52,257 bases of DNA from Ignavibacteria bacterium (GTDB lineage Bacteria > Bacteroidota > Ignavibacteria > Ignavibacteriales > SURF-24). Below are positions 34,366-42,651 of the stretch, piece by piece. The notes beneath the pieces are model-generated. The model ran no database searches. It worked only from the letters and a program-made list of their open reading frames with translations, and was not told where the DNA came from. The position numbers were made by a program, and so were the translations under genes. Numbering within the stretch: position 1 is the stretch's first letter; the number at the start of each line of letters is the position of its first letter. The stretch covers positions 1 through 52,257 of the forward strand of contig JAAXKN010000032.1 in NCBI GenBank assembly GCA_025612375.1. The letters are read 5' to 3'.

Positions 34366-35514
34366 CTAATACCTGCCGTAGGTTTTGGCTACTTCCACCA
34401 TCTTAAATAAATTGGCGTCGGGGGTGTCGCGGCCGCACTGGTCGCCGGTGGAGAGTATGAAGCCGCCATCACGCGCGGCATCGTCAATAAGGCGTTTGGA
34501 TTTTTCTTCTATTTCTTTGGGCGTTGCATTAAGCATGAAGTCGGTTGTGTTAATGTTGCCCTTAATGCAGAGCTTACTTCCAACGCGCCTTTTGGCTTCT
34601 TTCAAGTCCACATTGCCCGACGGGGGCTCTTCCAAAGGCTCCATGGACATAAGATCTGTCTCTTCGGCAACCATTTCCACCAGCTGCCACGATTTTCCGC
34701 AGATGTGCAGGTGCGAGATTGCGCCTTTTTCTTTGCATATTTTTGTGGCCTCTTTTATAAAGGGGAGCTCATATTTCCGGAATATCTGGGGTGAGCTTAC
34801 GCTGAGGCTTGCACTTGATCCCCCAAGCATTATGACGTCGGGCTTAGCTTCAATCATTGCACGGACGTTTGCAAGAGACCACTCCATCCAGAACTCGTGC
34901 ACGCGGTCCATGAAGGAAGACTCCATCATAAAATCCATAAACATAGTCTCAAAGCCACCGTCGCGGTAGAAAAACCACCAGTCCTGGAATACCGGCACCA
35001 TTCCCATATAAATTCCGTTATCCCCCATGCGCCCGCGGTCGTTAAACTTTGTCTCCCATTTCCAGCCTCCGCAGCCCATTAAAAGCTGCAGCTTTTCAAA
35101 ATCCTCATGGAGGTTTTTTACAGGTTTTTCGAGCCTCCAGGGTGGTTCATCCTTAAAATAGATCTCTTTTTCCGTCAGGTCACCTTTTTCAGTGCGGCAG
35201 ACTCTTTCGGCTACTTTTCCTTCAGGGGAGTCTTTAATTGTAGTTACAAATTCCGGGGCGCCTTCAGGGCGCAATTCCTTAAGGCCGCCGTACATGTAGA
35301 AGCCGTCCATATCAAAATATTTTACCGCACTGACGTAAGCCTCGCTGTGCGTTGCCGAGGTCCAGCCGTTATGCTCGCGACCGTCCAAATGGATTTCATA
35401 GAACGGACGACCTGTCAGGCGGTCGGGGACCATTACGGATATATCGGGACTTACGGGCACGTGGTCGGCAACTCCGCCTTTCATTGCAGTAAGTATTCTT
35501 TCCTTTGGTGTCAT
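34366..35514 (-). CDS. URO-D-family corrinoid methyltransferase
   Basis: A 382-residue TIM-barrel protein of the uroporphyrinogen decarboxylase/MtaA-MtbA-CmuA family. The zinc site of the methyltransferases is visible as H-x-C in 'HLHICGKSW' and a later Cys in 'STGDQCGRDTP', which true HemE decarboxylases lack. It therefore probably transfers a methyl group to or from a corrinoid protein, most likely the one at 25648. It sits between GH10 and GH13 genes with short gaps (21 and 65 bases), so it is part of the glycan operon. URO-D-like proteins of unknown role occur in other carbohydrate loci; an O-demethylating role here is inference. Confidence 0.85.
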   Translation of the reverse strand: MTPKERILTAMKGGVADHVPVSPDISVMVPDRLTGRPFYEIHLDGREHNGWTSATHSEAYVSAVKYFDMDGFYMYGGLKELRPEGAPEFVTTIKDSPEGKVAERVCRTEKGDLTEKEIYFKDEPPWRLEKPVKNLHEDFEKLQLLMGCGGWKWETKFNDRGRMGDNGIYMGMVPVFQDWWFFYRDGGFETMFMDFMMESSFMDRVHEFWMEWSLANVRAMIEAKPDVIMLGGSSASLSVSSPQIFRKYELPFIKEATKICKEKGAISHLHICGKSWQLVEMVAEETDLMSMEPLEEPPSGNVDLKEAKRRVGSKLCIKGNINTTDFMLNATPKEIEEKSKRLIDDAARDGGFILSTGDQCGRDTPDANLFKMVEVAKTYGRY

Positions 35515-35535
35515 TAGAACATTATCTCCTATAAA

Positions 35536-37185
35536 TTAAATTTTTGCGCCGCGGGGAAGCTTATTCCACGCGCCAAGAAGCTCTTTCATCCTGGAGAAAG
35601 AGATCTTGGTTGAGCAGTCTTCACGAACCAGTCCGCCGCCCGGGATAAAGGGACGGAAGTCGGAGAAGTCGTACCAGTTAATTGCCTTAATGGACGGGCG
35701 GCTGTAGTAAAGGTTATAGACCTGCTCCAGCCAGTCGGCCTGGAGCTCCTCGTCCCAGTGGCGGTGCCAGTCGTAAGGCCCCTCGGGAAGCTTCATATCG
35801 CCTGAGGCAACCATTTTATTATTTGGTCCTGCGGAGGCGCCGATCTCGGTTATATAGATCGGTTTGCCGAATGTTTCAAGCCTTTCTAGCAAGCGCACTA
35901 TGTCTGACAAATCGCGCGCAGGGAAGTAGATCTGGATTCCGAGGACGTCGTAGTCCACTCCGGCCTCTGTTACGTCTTCAAGGTATTTTCTTGGTGAACG
36001 TAAGGGGCGTGTAGCGTCCATTCTTGCCATTCTGCCTCTTGCCGCGTACTCAGCCCACGGGCAGCAGTTATTAAGTATCTTTACCACTTTAGGATTAACT
36101 TCTTTGGTCTTGTCGCATGCAAGGCGCACAATTTCCGTTATCTGCTCGGGCGTATGGTTATGTATGTTAGCCCAGTCGTGGTACTCATTTATAACTTCCC
36201 ACTGCTGAATCTTGTCGCCGTAGTGGCTTACCAGGTCCTTTGTGTGCTTTTCGACGTATTTCTTCAGCTCGTCAAAGTTTTTATTTTTAAGCCAGTCGGG
36301 TGTAACCGTGGGGTGAAACCAGAAAAGCGGGCGCCCCTGAATTGTAATATTATTTTCCAGGAGCCAGTTTACAATGTCGTCTTTAATGCCCCAGTTGTAG
36401 TAGCCTTCGCGCGGCTCAAAAAGTTCATACCATGAATCCCACACATAATGAGTTACTGTGGAAAAATTAAAAAGCTCTACAAACCTTTTCTGGAATTCCT
36501 CGCTTCTGGCCCAAACGTACTGCCGGCTTTCGCATCCGAAGGCGACGTTATTGTTAATAGAGCGTTTTGCAATTTCGAAGGCCGCCTTCTCGAGCTCAAT
36601 TTTTTCCCCGGCCCAGAGGGCATATTCAAGAGCCTTATCTGCAAGGCGGGCACTTTTTTCTCCGCTGGAGAGTTTTTTCCCGGCGTCTTCAAAAAGTTCT
36701 TCCGAGGCTGCAGTAAGGTGTTTTACTTCGCTTGAAAACTGTGCGCCCTGGCTCTCATATTTTGCTTTCACTTTACGGTTTCGCATTACGCGGGAGCGCG
36801 CGAACTCGTAGTTAAGGCTTCCTTTTGGGCTAAAATTAGCGGCCGAAAAGAACTCCCCTCCGTTATCGGCAGAAAGCCAGATAAAGCCGAAGCCTTCGAC
36901 AAACCAGCGTGTATTTATGGAAAACTTTTTATTTCCCAGGTCCTGGGGGACCACGATTCCGTCCTGTGTAATTGCAGCCTGGCTCTTAAACGGGTCCTCA
37001 TTTTCATCTGCCAGGTACACAAAATCCATCTTAGGCATCCAGGGATGGGGGTAGGGAACGAGGGCCGGGCTGTTCAGCGTACGGGCAAAAATCCTTTCCC
37101 AGCCTGAATAAAGTGGTGAGGCTGCAAGGGCCGCGCCTCCTAAGGCACTGTAGCGCAAAAACTCTCTTCGTGAAATTGTTTTCAA
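35536..37185 (-). CDS. GH10 endo-xylanase with Tat signal
   Basis: A 549-residue enzyme. The N-terminus carries a twin-arginine signal 'SRREFLRYSALGGAALAA' (residues 5-22). Residues about 45-130 form an extra N-terminal domain shared with the neighbouring GH10. The barrel has acid/base Glu334 in 'WEVINEYHDW' and nucleophile Glu447 in 'IYITEIGASAG'. GH10 enzymes cut internal beta-1,4 bonds of xylan. It is exported folded by Tat. It is a tandem paralogue of the gene at 37213, 27 bases away, from which it has diverged widely. No sorting domain or lipobox is seen, so it stays in the periplasm or is released. Confidence 0.92.
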   Translation of the reverse strand: MKTISRREFLRYSALGGAALAASPLYSGWERIFARTLNSPALVPYPHPWMPKMDFVYLADENEDPFKSQAAITQDGIVVPQDLGNKKFSINTRWFVEGFGFIWLSADNGGEFFSAANFSPKGSLNYEFARSRVMRNRKVKAKYESQGAQFSSEVKHLTAASEELFEDAGKKLSSGEKSARLADKALEYALWAGEKIELEKAAFEIAKRSINNNVAFGCESRQYVWARSEEFQKRFVELFNFSTVTHYVWDSWYELFEPREGYYNWGIKDDIVNWLLENNITIQGRPLFWFHPTVTPDWLKNKNFDELKKYVEKHTKDLVSHYGDKIQQWEVINEYHDWANIHNHTPEQITEIVRLACDKTKEVNPKVVKILNNCCPWAEYAARGRMARMDATRPLRSPRKYLEDVTEAGVDYDVLGIQIYFPARDLSDIVRLLERLETFGKPIYITEIGASAGPNNKMVASGDMKLPEGPYDWHRHWDEELQADWLEQVYNLYYSRPSIKAINWYDFSDFRPFIPGGGLVREDCSTKISFSRMKELLGAWNKLPRGAKI

Positions 37186-37212
37186 TTGGACCTCAACTTA
37201 AGTTACGATAAT

Positions 37213-38895
37213 TTATGATTTCGTGGGAAGTGATTTCCAGTACTGTTCCAGTTTCATGAGGCGGTCGTAAGCCGGTTTCTTTTCTCCCTGCGGGGATGAA
37301 AGAAGGCCGCCATTTTTAATCCATGCGTAAGGATCGACAAAGTCGTACCAGTTAATTGCCTCTATCCACGGTTTGCTGTATGCCAGTGAGTACATGCCTT
37401 CAAGCCAGTCTGCCTGAAGCTCCTCGTCCCACGGGCGGTGCCATACGTAGGGTTCCTTTGGAAGGTCGAGCCTGCCTGAGAATATGGAATCTTTTGTAGG
37501 GCCCGAGCTTGCGCCAACTTCGGTCAGCTGCACGGGGCGCCCGAACTTCTCAAGGCGTTCAACAAGTATTATTGTATCCTGCAGATCCCTGTACGGGAAA
37601 TACATCTGCTGGCCTGTAATGTTGAAATCGACTCCAGCGTCCACGAGGTTCTGCATAAACTGATGCGGCGTCCTCTGGTGGTACTTTGCATCAATGTTAC
37701 CCCACTTTTTAAGCTGTACGTATTCGGCATATGGGCAGCAGTTATTTATGAGTCTTTTAACCTTCGGGTTCGTGTCCTTTGCTACGTCACAGGCAAGGCG
37801 TGTAATTTCAACTATCTGCTCGTTATTAAGCTGAAGTTCATTTGCCCAGTCGTGAATTTCATTTACAACTTCCCAGGCGTACATCTCGCTTCCGTAGTGG
37901 GAGACAACGGTGCGGGCGTGCTTTTCGATGTATTTTCTTAATTCATCATAAGTTTTCTTCCTCAGCCAGTCGGGCGTTACGGTCTCATAGAACCAGAACA
38001 AGGGGCGTCCTTCGACGGTAATGTTTTTATTTCTTAGTTGTCTTAAGACCGCGTCCCTTAAGTCAAAGCGGGGGTCGCCTTCAACAGGTTCAAAATCCTG
38101 ATAGGAGTTGCTTTTAAGGTAATGCGTAATTGTGGCGTAGTTAAATAAAGCCGTAAACTCTTCCATAAATGTGTCGGGATCCATCTGATAGAAGCCCCGG
38201 GCGTCGCATCCGATAAAGAAGTTCGGGCGGAAGCCGCGCTTTTCTATATCGCTTTGAGCCTTACTAAGCTCCAGCTTTTCTCCTCCCCACATCGCGTAGT
38301 AGAGTGCGGTCTGTGAAAACTCTGCGCATTTTTCTTTATCCTGCATATATTTTTCGGCATCGGAGAGGAAATCTTCCGAGAGATCCAGGAATGCCTGAGC
38401 GTCTTTGGCTGCTTTCCAGCCGGGGGTTTCATCTGTAAACTTTTTAAGGCGTCTTCTGTTTCTGTGGACGCGGCTTTTTGCAAGCTCATAGTTGAGGTTT
38501 AGTTCAGATTGTTTTCCTTCCTTGGGAAGCGTGTAGAATTCGCCCCCGTTATCGGCAGTAATATAAATGTAGCCAAAGCCTTCGACGTTCCACCGAACGT
38601 CAATTCCGAACTTGTCAACGCCTTCGGTATCAGAGACTTTCACGCCGTCTTTTCCGGCAGTGATATTGGAATGGAAAGCGTCCCAGTTTTTGTCGCTTGC
38701 ATAGGCCCAGTCGAGGAGGTTCGGGCCGCGCCCTTTCTGTACGTAGTAGGGTTTAAATAATAGTTCTCCCTGGAGAGTCTTTGCTGCAACCCTTCCACGG
38801 GTCAGCACTTCCGGCATGCCCTGGAGCCATTTAGGTATAAATAAGGCTCCTGCCCCAGCCAGAGTGGTTTTGGTTATGAATTCCCTGCGGTCTAT
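37213..38895 (-). CDS. GH10 endo-xylanase with Tat signal, apparent ATA start
   Basis: A 560-residue enzyme if translation starts at the ATA at 38895-38893. That start follows AGAGAGG by six bases and yields M-D-R-R-E-F-I-T-K-T-T-L-A-G-A-G-A-L, a good Tat signal. The first ATG in frame (38817) lies 26 codons later, removes the whole signal and has no good ribosome binding site. An in-frame TAA at about 38928-38930 excludes a much longer form. The barrel has acid/base Glu346 ('WEVVNEIHDW') and nucleophile Glu459 ('LTEVGASSG') in this numbering. Barrel and N-terminal domain match the neighbour at 35536. Either a rare start codon or a sequence error is involved. Confidence 0.85.
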   Translation of the reverse strand: MDRREFITKTTLAGAGALFIPKWLQGMPEVLTRGRVAAKTLQGELLFKPYYVQKGRGPNLLDWAYASDKNWDAFHSNITAGKDGVKVSDTEGVDKFGIDVRWNVEGFGYIYITADNGGEFYTLPKEGKQSELNLNYELAKSRVHRNRRRLKKFTDETPGWKAAKDAQAFLDLSEDFLSDAEKYMQDKEKCAEFSQTALYYAMWGGEKLELSKAQSDIEKRGFRPNFFIGCDARGFYQMDPDTFMEEFTALFNYATITHYLKSNSYQDFEPVEGDPRFDLRDAVLRQLRNKNITVEGRPLFWFYETVTPDWLRKKTYDELRKYIEKHARTVVSHYGSEMYAWEVVNEIHDWANELQLNNEQIVEITRLACDVAKDTNPKVKRLINNCCPYAEYVQLKKWGNIDAKYHQRTPHQFMQNLVDAGVDFNITGQQMYFPYRDLQDTIILVERLEKFGRPVQLTEVGASSGPTKDSIFSGRLDLPKEPYVWHRPWDEELQADWLEGMYSLAYSKPWIEAINWYDFVDPYAWIKNGGLLSSPQGEKKPAYDRLMKLEQYWKSLPTKS

Positions 38896-38901
38896 GGCGT
38901 A

Positions 38902-38908
38902 CCTCTCT
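38902..38908 (-). promoter_or_regulatory. Ribosome binding site deciding an ATA start
   Basis: AGAGAGG on the minus strand, followed by six bases (TACGCC) and then ATA-GAC-CGC-AGG. It matches the AGAG-type sites of other genes here, such as AGAGGATAAG before xylB. Confidence 0.7.
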
Positions 38909-38920
38909 AAAATGTTTATA

Positions 38921-41245
38921 CTATTTTGTTAAAGATTCCTGGTATTTCTCTCTGTACTCTTTTTTATAGTCCTCAACTGCCTTATTGTAGCTCATCTCTG
39001 GGTAGTTCTTCTGTTTTGCCCACTCTATTGCGACTGCCTTTGTATTTACCGGCAGGAAGGCAGAATTATTGCTTACCGCAACTGTTTTTCCGTCTGCCCT
39101 TACTGATTTAACCGCCATAAAGTACGGCAGGTGAAGAATGAGTTTAGAAGGGTTACTGGTAAACTTATTGTCAAGCTTAAGATCCGCTCCGCCATTTCTT
39201 ACGCTAAGATCCATATTAACCATGCCGAAATTTGTTGGAGCCTTATGGACCGCTATCTTATCGCCTTCTTTTAACCATTCGGGTGAAAGGGCGCTGAAAA
39301 GGTGGAGGTCACTTTTCTCCTCGCGCACCATCATATTTCTTAAGAGTGTTCGGAATTCGGCCGAGAACCATCCGTGAGGAGTAAGGTTCATCATAAAGTC
39401 CCTGTTACCCCATGGGAATATTGAAAATTCAAAACCCGTGTGAGTAGATCCCGTATGCATCAGTACTGCGTAGAATTCCTGGAGAGCTTTTTCCTGCTCG
39501 CCGCGGATGAGCTCGCTTTGTGTGTTATTCATTGTTAAATAATGATGGAGGTAGCGCCCCTGTGCATAGGTCATAATTCCTTCCTGGTACTTTGAGCGCG
39601 TAACTTCAAGAGTCTTAGTAACCATAGGATCAAAGGGGTCAAGAATTATTTCAGGGTAGAGGGTCAGCATGTTGCCCCAGTCGTTTCCGCCAAGCTTATC
39701 GAGACCCGGAGTTATATAGCCGTCAGTCTTCGAGGTTACTTCCTTAAGGCGTTTCATCAGGTTTGAAAAATATGTATCATATTCCGCCTGGTAAGTTTTC
39801 GCGTCTTCAGTTCTGCCAAGGGCATTTGCAAGGACGATTACATTTTTAAGTCCGGCTAAAGCCAGGAAGTTATGCCCTGTTACACGTCCCGTGATATCTT
39901 CATTATCCCCAGGCGTTGCAACGGGGAAGAGGTGGAGTGAATCCTGTTCAAGAGTTTTCTTAAGCCAGAGGAAAGCCTTCTGGACAGAAGGGTAGACTTT
40001 TTCGGCAAAGGCCTTGTCGCCCGTTATGAGGTAGTGCTCTCCGTAGGCCCACATGGCCTGACCCCAGGCATCCAGCTGTCCTGCGTGAGAGATAAAATTC
40101 CCGGTAGAATCCTGCCAGCGGGGGAAGAAGTCCAGCACCTGGCGGGCAAGGTCGTGATAGCCCGAGATGTCATACATTCTTAAAATGGAAGCGGCATCCC
40201 TTATCCAGAACTGGTCGTAATTAAACTCATTTACATTCTGCACGTAGTCCTGCCCGTGCTTGTTCCTGGCTATGAGGTCGTAGAAAAGGTTAACCTTAAA
40301 GGTATTGTTTACCTTTTCCTCGGGAAGGGTTATTTCCATTCCGCGGGAAAGAATACTATCCCAGAATTTTACCGTCCTATCCAGGTATTCATCATATGAG
40401 GCCTTAATCATCTGCTGAACTACGGGGTCATTTTTATCAATTGCGACATAAGGCGCCTTAAAGTCGAGGCTTGCCTCCTTACCCGGTTCAAGGAAGAACT
40501 TATAATGAACTATGCCTACGGGAGTAGTAGGAAGGATCAGGATTTTTGCCGCCGAATTGTAACCCGGTTCATTGTATCCGGTCTTAAGTGTCATTACCTT
40601 CTCGGTCATGTTTTCTTTCGGGAAAGTATACATGAGGCGGCCATCCTTTAAGAACGCGTCGTCTGTAAATGAATATTCACTGTGCACGTTAAAGGTGTCG
40701 CCTGCCTGTTCAAATTCCCCCAGCTTTTTAGCCTTCCATGGGCGTCCGAAACGGTTATCTCCAACTCCCCAGTCGGTGTTCTCATCGTTTTGATATCTGA
40801 CACCAGTTGTAAAATAAGCCAACCTGGTCTTAGTGTCAGTATTTTTAATTTTAACCCTGATAAAGTTAATAAGGGGACTTTCAGGATTTCCGTCAAGCGT
40901 TTGGGCAAATGCCTCCAGGCTGTAATGAATGCCTTCACGGTCGAAGTTATATTCAATTACAGGAAGGTAGCCATGAAGAAGCGTTTTAACCCTCTGGTTT
41001 ACAGCTACGGGAGGGTTACCGGTAAAGAACATCAGTTCACCCGAACCGGTGTAGAAGTACCCCTCGGGTGTAACAAGTGTGCCTTCTTTACCATCCATAA
41101 CGCCTATTACGTCGGTCGGCTTGCTAAAGTAGCAGAAAGGCTCATCGGCCCTGTCAATTGAAGGATCAAGCACCTGTGCCTGAAGGGGAAGGCAGAGGCA
41201 GAGGCAAAGGAAAAGGCCTGTGATATGGAATTTCCTGATATTCAT
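38921..41245 (-). CDS. Secreted six-hairpin (alpha/alpha-barrel) glycosidase-like protein
   Basis: A 774-residue protein with a Sec signal peptide (1-24, ending PLQAQ). An N-terminal beta-sandwich (about 30-290) precedes an (alpha/alpha)6 toroid with 'FNYDQFWIRDAASILRMYDISGYHDLA' (pieces FWIRDAAS and GYHDLA), 'GQLDAWGQAMWAYGEHYLITGD' (DAWGQAMWA) and 'ATPGDNEDITGRVTGHNFLA'. This layout is shared by GH15, GH78, GH95 and related families; the exact family is not clear. Putative acids lie in WIRDAAS and GDNED. It probably removes a side sugar or debranches glycan outside the cytoplasm. It overlaps no neighbour; 10 bases follow the PIG-L gene. Confidence 0.78.
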   Translation of the reverse strand: MNIRKFHITGLFLCLCLCLPLQAQVLDPSIDRADEPFCYFSKPTDVIGVMDGKEGTLVTPEGYFYTGSGELMFFTGNPPVAVNQRVKTLLHGYLPVIEYNFDREGIHYSLEAFAQTLDGNPESPLINFIRVKIKNTDTKTRLAYFTTGVRYQNDENTDWGVGDNRFGRPWKAKKLGEFEQAGDTFNVHSEYSFTDDAFLKDGRLMYTFPKENMTEKVMTLKTGYNEPGYNSAAKILILPTTPVGIVHYKFFLEPGKEASLDFKAPYVAIDKNDPVVQQMIKASYDEYLDRTVKFWDSILSRGMEITLPEEKVNNTFKVNLFYDLIARNKHGQDYVQNVNEFNYDQFWIRDAASILRMYDISGYHDLARQVLDFFPRWQDSTGNFISHAGQLDAWGQAMWAYGEHYLITGDKAFAEKVYPSVQKAFLWLKKTLEQDSLHLFPVATPGDNEDITGRVTGHNFLALAGLKNVIVLANALGRTEDAKTYQAEYDTYFSNLMKRLKEVTSKTDGYITPGLDKLGGNDWGNMLTLYPEIILDPFDPMVTKTLEVTRSKYQEGIMTYAQGRYLHHYLTMNNTQSELIRGEQEKALQEFYAVLMHTGSTHTGFEFSIFPWGNRDFMMNLTPHGWFSAEFRTLLRNMMVREEKSDLHLFSALSPEWLKEGDKIAVHKAPTNFGMVNMDLSVRNGGADLKLDNKFTSNPSKLILHLPYFMAVKSVRADGKTVAVSNNSAFLPVNTKAVAIEWAKQKNYPEMSYNKAVEDYKKEYREKYQESLTK

Positions 41246-41255
41246 AATAATTCCT

Positions 41256-42617
41256 TTATTGGGGTAGTGTCCACTCGCTTAAATACGTTTTTATGCTGAG
41301 GGATCCCACCTGTTTTCCGTTTACTGAAGCGTTCCAGGTAACGTTAAGCCCTCCTTTGGGGGCTTCCTGCGGAGTAAACATAAAGGTCTCAACAGGATAG
41401 GTTTCTCCCGGAGCCAGAAAATAATTTCCATCGCCTGAAGAAAGCTTAAAGCCTTCGGGCAGCTGGGATTTAAGCGTTACTACAACGGAATCACTGGTAT
41501 TATTTTTAAGAATGATGGGGACGTTAAGGTAGCTTCCGAATGCAACGTTTATCTCGGGCTTGACAATGGGGCCCAGGTTTTCAATATTATGAGCGCGCCA
41601 GAAGTCATGATAAAAATAAAACGGTCCGCCAAGCTGCATTGTGACCCCTTCCTGCCTCTCCGGCACATAGCCTCTGGGGGCTACGTAAGCGTGGCTGCCC
41701 GGCCTTACGCCTTCAAAGGTTTCGCCATCGGGTTTACAGGGTACAACCGCCTTACCGAAAATGAGGTGGAATCTGTTAAGGTAATTCAGGAACTCTTTGT
41801 AGTCGCCGGTCTTCTGTGCCTTAATTCCCATATCGGCTACATCCCCCTGCGTCAGGTGCGGCGTGTGGAGGTCGGCAGCAAGTTCGTAATAAGGGACCTT
41901 CTTTGAGGGTGAGACTTCTGAAAGGTTGAACTTAGGTCCCGGAGCGACCACTTCCGAGTCGGCATCAGAGAAGTAATAGATCTTCTTTGCCTGCCAGGGA
42001 GTAAGCCCCTCGTTAAAGTTTCCTATGTCGGCTCTTTCCCTGGGCATTGCCACCTGGTCGGGGAACACAGTAGGGTCTCCCGCCATATCGAAGGCTTCTG
42101 TAGCAATAACGCCTGAGGCCTGGTGGTCGCCGTGGTTTTCACCGGCCACAAAGTGGGGAAGCCATGTAAGGATAACTTCAGGGCGGGTAAGCCTGAGGAG
42201 TCTTACCATGCTTTCAAGAGCCTGACCATGGTTCACATTTTTAAGCGCGTGCAGGACGTCCTGGCCGGGAGTGTCGTAGCCGTTTAAGAACCACACGTGG
42301 TCTACTCCGAACTTTGAAAGAGCCTTGCGGGCTTCAATTTCACGGATCTCTCCCATGGCAGATGACTGCTCGTTGCCATAGGAATTTCCGCCCCCCTGTC
42401 CGCGGTTAGTATAAATTACGGCAACTTTTTTGTTGTCATCAAAGATCAGCTTGGCAAGGTATCCGCCCACTGCAGTCTCATCATCCGGATGAGCCACAAT
42501 TAAAAGAACGTCTGTCTTATAGCGTTCATCTGGCTTTATATTTCTGTGCAGCCGGCCTTCCTGTGCATATAATGCTGAAACAAGAAAAAGAATAACGGCA
42601 AAAGTTTTAACCTTCAC
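41256..42617 (-). CDS. Secreted PIG-L/LmbE-family deacetylase
   Basis: A 453-residue protein with a signal peptide (1-19). The zinc motif AHPDDE (His43, Asp45, Asp46, Glu47 region) and 'GENHGDHQASG' (His162, His165) mark the PIG-L deacetylase domain (about 35-260). A C-terminal beta-sandwich (about 340-450, 'NVPIILKNNTSDSVVVTL') of NEW3-like type follows. Family members remove N-acetyl groups from sugar amides. Acetyl removal from acetylated xylan would need an esterase, so its target may be an N-acetylated side sugar. It starts with GTG behind GGGAG, seven bases away. Confidence 0.9.
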   Translation of the reverse strand: MKVKTFAVILFLVSALYAQEGRLHRNIKPDERYKTDVLLIVAHPDDETAVGGYLAKLIFDDNKKVAVIYTNRGQGGGNSYGNEQSSAMGEIREIEARKALSKFGVDHVWFLNGYDTPGQDVLHALKNVNHGQALESMVRLLRLTRPEVILTWLPHFVAGENHGDHQASGVIATEAFDMAGDPTVFPDQVAMPRERADIGNFNEGLTPWQAKKIYYFSDADSEVVAPGPKFNLSEVSPSKKVPYYELAADLHTPHLTQGDVADMGIKAQKTGDYKEFLNYLNRFHLIFGKAVVPCKPDGETFEGVRPGSHAYVAPRGYVPERQEGVTMQLGGPFYFYHDFWRAHNIENLGPIVKPEINVAFGSYLNVPIILKNNTSDSVVVTLKSQLPEGFKLSSGDGNYFLAPGETYPVETFMFTPQEAPKGGLNVTWNASVNGKQVGSLSIKTYLSEWTLPQ

Positions 42618-42651
42618 AGTGATACTCCCATTGTCTTAAAATTAAATTTAT

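Noticed and set aside
34366-35514. HemE uroporphyrinogen decarboxylase for heme synthesis
   Set aside because: It has the HxC...C zinc ligands of corrinoid methyltransferases, lies in a glycan operon and has no heme genes around it.
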